DNA from: Aspidapion aeneum
Taxonomy: Eukaryota > Arthropoda > Insecta > Coleoptera > Brentidae
Assembly (NCBI GenBank): GCA_963576565.1
Contig: OY755044.1
Coordinates: forward strand, 47,883,134 to 47,947,133
Direction of reading: 5' to 3'
DNA length: 64,000 nucleotides
Positions 58,401-64,000 of the stretch are shown in pieces. The translations under genes were made by a program, and so were the position numbers. Under the pieces are notes generated by a model. The model was not told the DNA's origin and ran no database searches. It worked only from the letters and a program-made list of their open reading frames with translations. Position 1 is the first letter of the stretch, and every line of letters starts with the position of its first letter.

Positions 58401-60689
58401 TTATTCCACAACAGTGTATTTTAATTTAAAAATTTGCTTCATTATTTGAGGTCACCAGTATGAAATTATTTTAAAATTAAAAAAAAATGAAATAAAAAAA
58501 ATTACTCCCCAATTGTTCACAACTTCCAAGTTTTCATCCCTAAATACCTAGGCACTTCCTCCGTCTAACACCATCCATCGTTATCCAACATAACGCTTTA
58601 ATTTCAGAAGCAACAAAACGAAGATTAAGTGAAAAGCTAAGCAAGTAAGTTGGAAGCTGCTTTACAATGGGCGCAGATGACAGGCCCCCCTTAAGTACAC
58701 GCCACTGTCCTGAAATGCAAACTAACGAAAAAACTGAAGACTAGCATATCTGCCGTCAAACAAAATTTGGCATTAAATTCAAATAATTTCATATCATACC
58801 AGTACCCTCCAAAACCAAAACGTTTTTTTCTATAAGACCCAAACACTTAACCAATAAATCTTGTTATTTAAAATTATGATTCGGAAGTAAAAAGATTTAT
58901 TTATTCCTGCCTGATCAACTAAGACAAAAAAAGTTCACCTTTTGTAACTCAAGAAATTCCTGTTTGGTCCCCCAAAAAAAAATATAACCTATCTGGTCAC
59001 CCTTTAAAACTACGACCACTATAAAAACCGTTTTGACCAAAACAAGAATTCGAGAAGTTATGTTTACAAAAAAAATAATCTTTTTAAGAAAAATTAAATT
59101 ATTTAAAACGAATTAAAATTTTGAAATATTTTTACCAATTACCACCGCCTAGCATTTATATTTAGTTGAAAGTCTCTCTTAAATTCACTGACCAATTTCA
59201 CGGCCTCACAATGATATTACTTAAAAAAATTACTGAACTTTACAAATGAACTAAAAAAAAATCAAAACTTATATCTATATCTGTCTCAGCTAAACATTTC
59301 TTTTGTGGTATTATATCTAGTTGGGCTTCAAATTCATTTTCCCTGTATTCAATCCGGAGCAGGCAAAACTTCCCAAGGCTCAAACATAAATGTTTGCTCT
59401 CCAATGGCCATGACCAAGCTATGACCTGAACGCAGAAAAAAATACAGAAAAAAATAATTGTGAACCAGAAAACTTTAATTGATAGAAATACCCGTAGGTC
59501 ATTTTTAAAAAAATGCACTCCAAAGCCCAACGCTGTATTTTCTACCAAAAAAAAATTGACCAGTCACAAAAACACAACTAGACAACTAAACTGGCAACCA
59601 AAGACCTAAAAAAACTGCTTCAAAAAAATACCCAAAAAAAAAATGTCAACTGGACTTTTGGCATTGATCTTCAGCCAAGGTGTCACTCTAGGGATTTTAG
59701 CCTTGTGTTTCCTAACCTCCCGAGCCGACACTAGTAGTAGTACCCTCCTCTGACCCGATGTAACTGAGTGACGTCAACAGTCATCAACAGTTACCTCCAA
59801 AAAAACAAGAAAAGAAAATGACGAAGCAAAATAAACTAATTTTCCTTTTCTTTCATTACTAATTAATACTTTCAACTAAACAAAGCTACCAGCTGTTAAG
59901 CTATATTTACTTTAAAACAACTCAGCCAAGAAAAATTTGTGTGAAACCCTGTAAAAATATTCCAATTTTCAAGGTGTGATATCCCACAAAAAATTAAAAT
60001 CACAAAAAAACTTGTTGACCTAAATAAATTGACTGACCAAAAAATAATCTGTGAAACAATTTCTATCTTATCACAAGCAGGAAATAATAAAATATAAATA
60101 AATGAACCTGCAGAAAAAAAAATTGTTAGAAAAAACACAGTACCTATGTCATATATTTAAAACATAAAAAAGACCATGTCTGGAGGTCCATCCACCTATA
60201 AATCAACAAAAAAATTGAAGTAAATTTACATTACTTTTATTTTTCTTTAAAAAAAATTTTTAAAAATTAAAACATGTTCTTCATACAATAAAACTTTAAA
60301 GAATTAAGAACATGAGTTGGACTCCGTTCAATAAAAACTCCCATGTTTTTTATCCACTTATTCTTCCTTAATAAATAAAAATGAATATTTTATTTTCCAA
60401 GAAAAAACTTGTGAAGATAAGCTAACAAAAACTATGAGAATTACTAAAACAACAAACCGAGTTCCAAATCAACGTTCAAATATTACTAAAAAATATTTAA
60501 AAAAGTGTTATCAAAACCAACAATGAAGGAAAATCTTATTTATTAAAAAAAATTATTGAGTGTCAAAACCACCGACAGCCACTGAAAGCCTTTAACCTGG
60601 CTTTGGCTGTACCACAAAAAAATATTCAAATTCAATTTAAAAAAAAAACCAAAAAAAATTACATCAGATGTTAAAAAAACTAGCCAAAA
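55448..60689 (-). other. gypsy-2 5' leader, non-coding
   Basis: About 5.2 kb between primer site and gag ATG. Rich in A-runs on the plus strand (U-rich in the element RNA). No domain was recognised in its short frames (for example 57875..58093, 58158..58361, 59240..59548, 59896..60138), and no foreign insertion boundaries were found. Unusually long for a gypsy leader; it could hold introns or packaging signals. Confidence 0.7.
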
Positions 60690-60705
60690 CACACGTAGGG
60701 CGCCA
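60690..60705 (-). promoter_or_regulatory. gypsy-2 primer-binding site (tRNA-Lys type)
   Basis: The minus strand reads TGGCGCCCTACGTGTG, 3 nt after the LTR end CCACA. It begins with the TGGCGCC typical of lysine-tRNA primer sites and matches the Lys-1,2 type site at 13 of the first 14 bases as I recall it. Confidence 0.8.
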
Positions 60706-60708
60706 ATT

Positions 60709-60815
60709 TGTGGCCTTTTAAAAAAAGTTAAAAAAAAATTTGGGCGCCAATTTGTGGCCTATTAAAATGCGTTGTGTGACATTTGTGGCAGCTTGAAGAC
60801 GTTGCCGCCATTTTG
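60709..60815 (-). repeat. Ladder of LTR-end/primer-site-like modules in U5
   Basis: Reading inward from the LTR edge, CCACAAATTGGCGCC occurs at the true border and again 44 bp inside the LTR (primer-site copy at 60742..60749). Weaker relatives follow (CCACAAATG and CACAAAATGGCGGCAACGT). The 3' LTR has the same ladder at 47288..47400. Confidence 0.75.
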
Positions 60816-63636
60816 TGACACAACAAAACCATTGAATAATTAAACAAATATCTGGAAGCAGAACTGTATTTTCCAGCTAGGTAAAACATTGATATGCCCG
60901 GTAACTTTTATACAGTGGAGAAGGGGGGGTTCAGAAATAAGAAAATTTTAAGTGCGCCACATTATTTAATACCAATGTTTTACAAAGAAGATCTTGAATA
61001 AAATACAGTTCAACCCAAACGTTGTAGCTAAACAATGAAATTCTACCTACTTCCGAGGCTTCCAGAGTATTTGTGTAATTAAAAAAAACAAAAAAAATTG
61101 ACTAATAAACGAGATAAAATTCTAAAAGATTTTTAACTGAATCAAAATGACAAAACTAGAAGCACTTTACAGGTAGATGGACTCCTTTAACAGGTCATAG
61201 TGTACCTACATCTGAGTCAGTAGTGTGAGACTCGGTTACATAAATGATTGTTAAAAAAAATACACTTCCACAATCGTTCCATCATAGGGGAGATCTGGAC
61301 CAAATATCTGCTGTCATCATTCTACATTGGGTAGAATGAGACAGACAGCCACCCAGTCCGAGATCCACCCCATGAAGTAGAACAATGTAAGGAAACCGCT
61401 AAAACATATAATCTCATCTCTCTTTTGTCTCCGCAAAGTTGGTCACTGGGTTGCACAAATAATACAAAAATTTAGTTCATCTTGTGTATTTTAAGGGCTG
61501 AAGTTAAGATTAGAAACATGAAATATGCTAAAAAAAATTAAACAAGTTCGGGTCGAGTTCGGGCCAAAATAGCAAGGCACTCCAAATTTCACAGGAGAAA
61601 TTGTCTTAAATAAATGAAATCAAGGAAGACAAGTCAATATAGTAAATACGCCGCAAAATTGTGGTTATGACGTCATACCGTTACCTTGCGTTTACAAGCA
61701 ATGTTGAAATTATACTATGAAAATTATATATGAAAAGATTACGTCTAAATTATATTAAAAATTTATATGAAAAGATTGTCCAAATTATATTGAAAAAATT
61801 ATATGAAATGGTTATGTCTAAAGGCTTGCTCCTACCTTGGTCCTGCAATTATTTAATTGTGAGTTTGGTGTTTTATTAAACCTGGAAGTGGTGTTGTTCT
61901 CCTCCTGCTACTCCTGTCCTGGTTTGCCCGCGTCTCCCCTCGTGCCCGCTCAGCACATGGTGCTAGGGCAGCACATGGTGGTCAAAAGGTTGCTGGCTTC
62001 TTGCCCGAGCATAAAACCCTGTGGAAAATGAAATGTTTCAGTTTCCTGGAGAACCCCATGTCGACTCAATAAAATACAGCAGATTTAAACAGATGAACTA
62101 AAATAACCCTACGTACCTTTCCCAGGGTTAGAACTGGCTCGTCCGGCTTCCCACCAGCGTCCAGCACCGCTGCCGATGGAATGGACAGGGCTGTAGACAA
62201 AGGAGAAAAACAATATATAGTTTTTATCCAACACGTGGTTAAAAGAAAAATATAAAAACGCCAAAAATTCCCTACGTCTGTTGTCAAAAAAAAAGTACAT
62301 TTCACACGAAAAATAACTACAATTTGGGAGGCAAATATTATCTAGACACGACGGACTCACTTGTACAGTTTCTGGGATATCTCCTACAATTCGCTGCAGT
62401 GCCAAAACCAAAAACAAAGGCGATCCCAGAAACTGTTGTCGACCCAGCCAAAATTTGTTAGCAAAGAGAGACAAAGCACTTCGTCGAGAACACCAGAATA
62501 ATGAAGTGGCCGGAAACCGTTTTGTAAATTTGGTGGGGAGTGGGGACAGTAAAACGCAATACCAACCAACCAGAAAACCCCGCGGTTTTCAAACTAACCA
62601 ATGAGGAAATACAGCAATAGTTCTATACAGGTATATAGGGGGCAGCACCGACCAAGGGGACATTGAAATTAGGTAAAACACACATTGAGGTGTTGTCGGA
62701 TCTATTTCCACGGTTGAAATTTTTATAACAAGAACATCGAGAAACCCTCCATACATAGACCGAACATTTGCCTACCGGACCCTTGCCGACATAGCAAGTA
62801 GAAGGAAAATAACCAGACGGACTATAAGAAGCTCAGCATTGAAACCATCAACTGTAAAATCAATTACTGGAGATCAGAACTTGCATCAAACCCAGAAATA
62901 TTCGAACACTCAATCAATTCCCATATGAGTAAAGCTATACTAAGTGTAGAATTTAGTTGTACTTTAGTTACAGTTTTAGTCAAAAGTTTCCTTCGCTCTT
63001 TATAAATGTTTTGTCTAATATTCATATGGTTTAACGCCATTGTTGTAAAACATTTCTACAGTAATAAAGTTGTTTCTGAACCTGAACCCAAAAATACACA
63101 CTGAACTACTGCTTACAGGCACAAGAGTGTTCAGATGTTAACCCACACGATTTCGTCTATTCCCCCAGTCTTGGTTTTTATCCCTCGTCCATCTCCCATT
63201 TACAAAAGTGCATAACTCGTATTTATTTTATCCTTTCCCTATCAAATTAATAAAGATATCAAAGTGGCGGAGCCTCGGTTGTTCCTGGTCGACCCAAATA
63301 TGTTTTCGTACTATCAAAACTAGTTAATCCGTGAAGGATATGAGGTTCGGATTGTCCCAATATCCTCGAAATAAACGTAAGGGAATGAAATGTTCATCTA
63401 AATGTTTCCTTCCTGTTACTGAAACCATTTGTGATGCGGCAACGCCGCCATTCCCCAGCATAACAGCTGTTTAACTTTATGAACGTCAAGTACACGACGA
63501 AACTACAGAAATAAACAAAACAATCAAAAGTTTTTATGTGATTTTCCCGAAACCTGTGATCTTAAATTCCAATTACGATGTCCGGATAATACGGTGTGCG
63601 TAGTGTCCACAGTAATTCGATGGAATGTCTGTCTCC

Positions 63637-63642
63637 TTTATA
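63637..63642 (-). promoter_or_regulatory. Candidate TATA box of gypsy-2 LTR
   Basis: TATAAA within CCTTATAAAGGAGAC on the minus strand, about 150 bp from the LTR 5' end. The equivalent is in the 3' LTR (near 50345), and a slightly changed form (CTTATAGAGG) is in the solo LTR. Start site not determined. Confidence 0.4.
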
Positions 63643-63791
63643 AGGTAACTTTTTGGACTATATAACCTCCAAACCTAGCTCTATAAAATACCCTTGATTT
63701 GTGTACAGGAAGACGAATCAAAGAGCCTTGATTATTTACCTAAATAAACAAATATGTAACGTTGTCTTAAACGTAAAAATGACACGTTACA

Positions 63792-64000
63792 GTTGGCCCT
63801 TCAAGAAGCGAGGGATGTTTTTGAAAATTGCACTTTAAAAAACGGGCAATAAAATTGTTTAAAATCCCACGAGGTGCTTTTATAATTAAATATAAAAAAT
63901 TAACAAAAAATGCGATCGCCTCGCCTGTTTTATCAGGACAAGAACAATTATTATTAAATAAAGAAAAGAAGTATTAAAAAAAAAATAAAAGAACCATAAG
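63792..64000. other. Right flank of gypsy-2; no gene seen
   Basis: The minus strand just before the LTR reads CTTCTTGAAGGGCCAAC. It loosely resembles the sequence before the 3' LTR (GTCTTGAAGTTGGGG), so this could be the 3' end of a neighbouring gypsy element sharing the LTR. No coding sequence is visible before the window ends. Confidence 0.4.

Larger units (their letters stand above)
47288..63791 (-). mobile_element. Long-LTR Ty3/gypsy element (gypsy-2, Osvaldo/Woot-like)
   Basis: Minus strand. 5' LTR 60709..63791, primer site 60690..60705, leader of about 5.2 kb, gag 53651..55447, protease/RT/RNase H 51615..53675, integrase 50540..51658, polypurine tract 50499..50517, 3' LTR 47288..50498. 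Total 16.5 kb. LTRs above 3 kb and a tRNA-Lys-type site recall the Osvaldo group, which includes the beetle element Woot; this placement is from memory and should be tested by RT phylogeny. The LTRs are nearly identical apart from a 128-bp deletion in the 5' LTR, so the insertion is recent. No target duplication: the flanks are AATT and GTTG. Confidence 0.88.
60709..63791 (-). repeat. gypsy-2 5' LTR
   Basis: 3083 bp. Differs from the 3' LTR by a 128-bp deletion at about 62341 (removing the sequence matching 48913..49043, including the exon-1-like donor) and a small number of substitutions or short indels. Confidence 0.93.

Overview
This is eukaryotic DNA, about 64 kb, AT-rich and made almost entirely of mobile elements. 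One host-gene exon is recognisable: 36209..36401 (+) encodes the cysteine/proline-rich end of the N-terminal lumenal domain plus the first following membrane helix of an NPC1-type sterol transporter, with a good splice acceptor and donor. No other exon is visible, so the window probably lies inside very large introns of an NPC1 gene. The repeat content (Penelope-like, RTE-clade LINEs, Ty3/gypsy elements with 3.1-4.0 kb LTRs, Helentron-like elements with CTGT arrays, many foldback MITEs) suggests an insect with a large genome. A beetle is plausible, because the long-LTR gypsy element recalls the Osvaldo/Woot group, but the species cannot be read from the sequence.

Layout. 1..12574 is a large inverted duplication. 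Each arm carries the 3' part of a Penelope-like element (PLE) interrupted at the same point by the same 1.2-kb hAT-like element. The left arm was later enlarged by a composite repeat and by a decayed gypsy element (809..7699) with a 4-bp target duplication. 12490..12850 is more of the right-arm PLE. 13085..18000 is a decayed RTE LINE broken by a minisatellite-bearing element (14272..15775), a mariner-type foldback (17080..17917) and a 67-bp truncated LINE insertion. 18000..24691 holds dispersed repeats, a hAT MITE (19372..20559), foldbacks (one with a hammerhead-like motif) and a CTGT element. 24692..28685 is a solo LTR flanked by ATAT. 29741..30958 is a pure 8-bp satellite touching the 3' end of a fairly complete RTE LINE (30959..34235).

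35385..36165 is a second CTGT element ending about 45 bp before the NPC1 exon. After a foldback region, a third CTGT element begins a 5298-bp segment present twice in tandem (38915..44212 and 44213..49510), with no difference seen outside the microsatellite. The second copy runs into a long-LTR gypsy element (47288..63791) on the minus strand: LTR, tRNA-Lys-type primer site, 5.2-kb non-coding leader, gag, protease/RT/RNase H, integrase, G-rich polypurine tract, LTR.

The best leads are in that element: a canonical G_GGA_AAC frameshift heptamer at the gag/pol overlap, a ladder of primer-site-like modules at the LTR end, and splice-like signals in the LTR that are conserved in the diverged solo LTR. 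No bacterial-type operons, CRISPR arrays, rRNA genes or convincing functional tRNA genes were seen.
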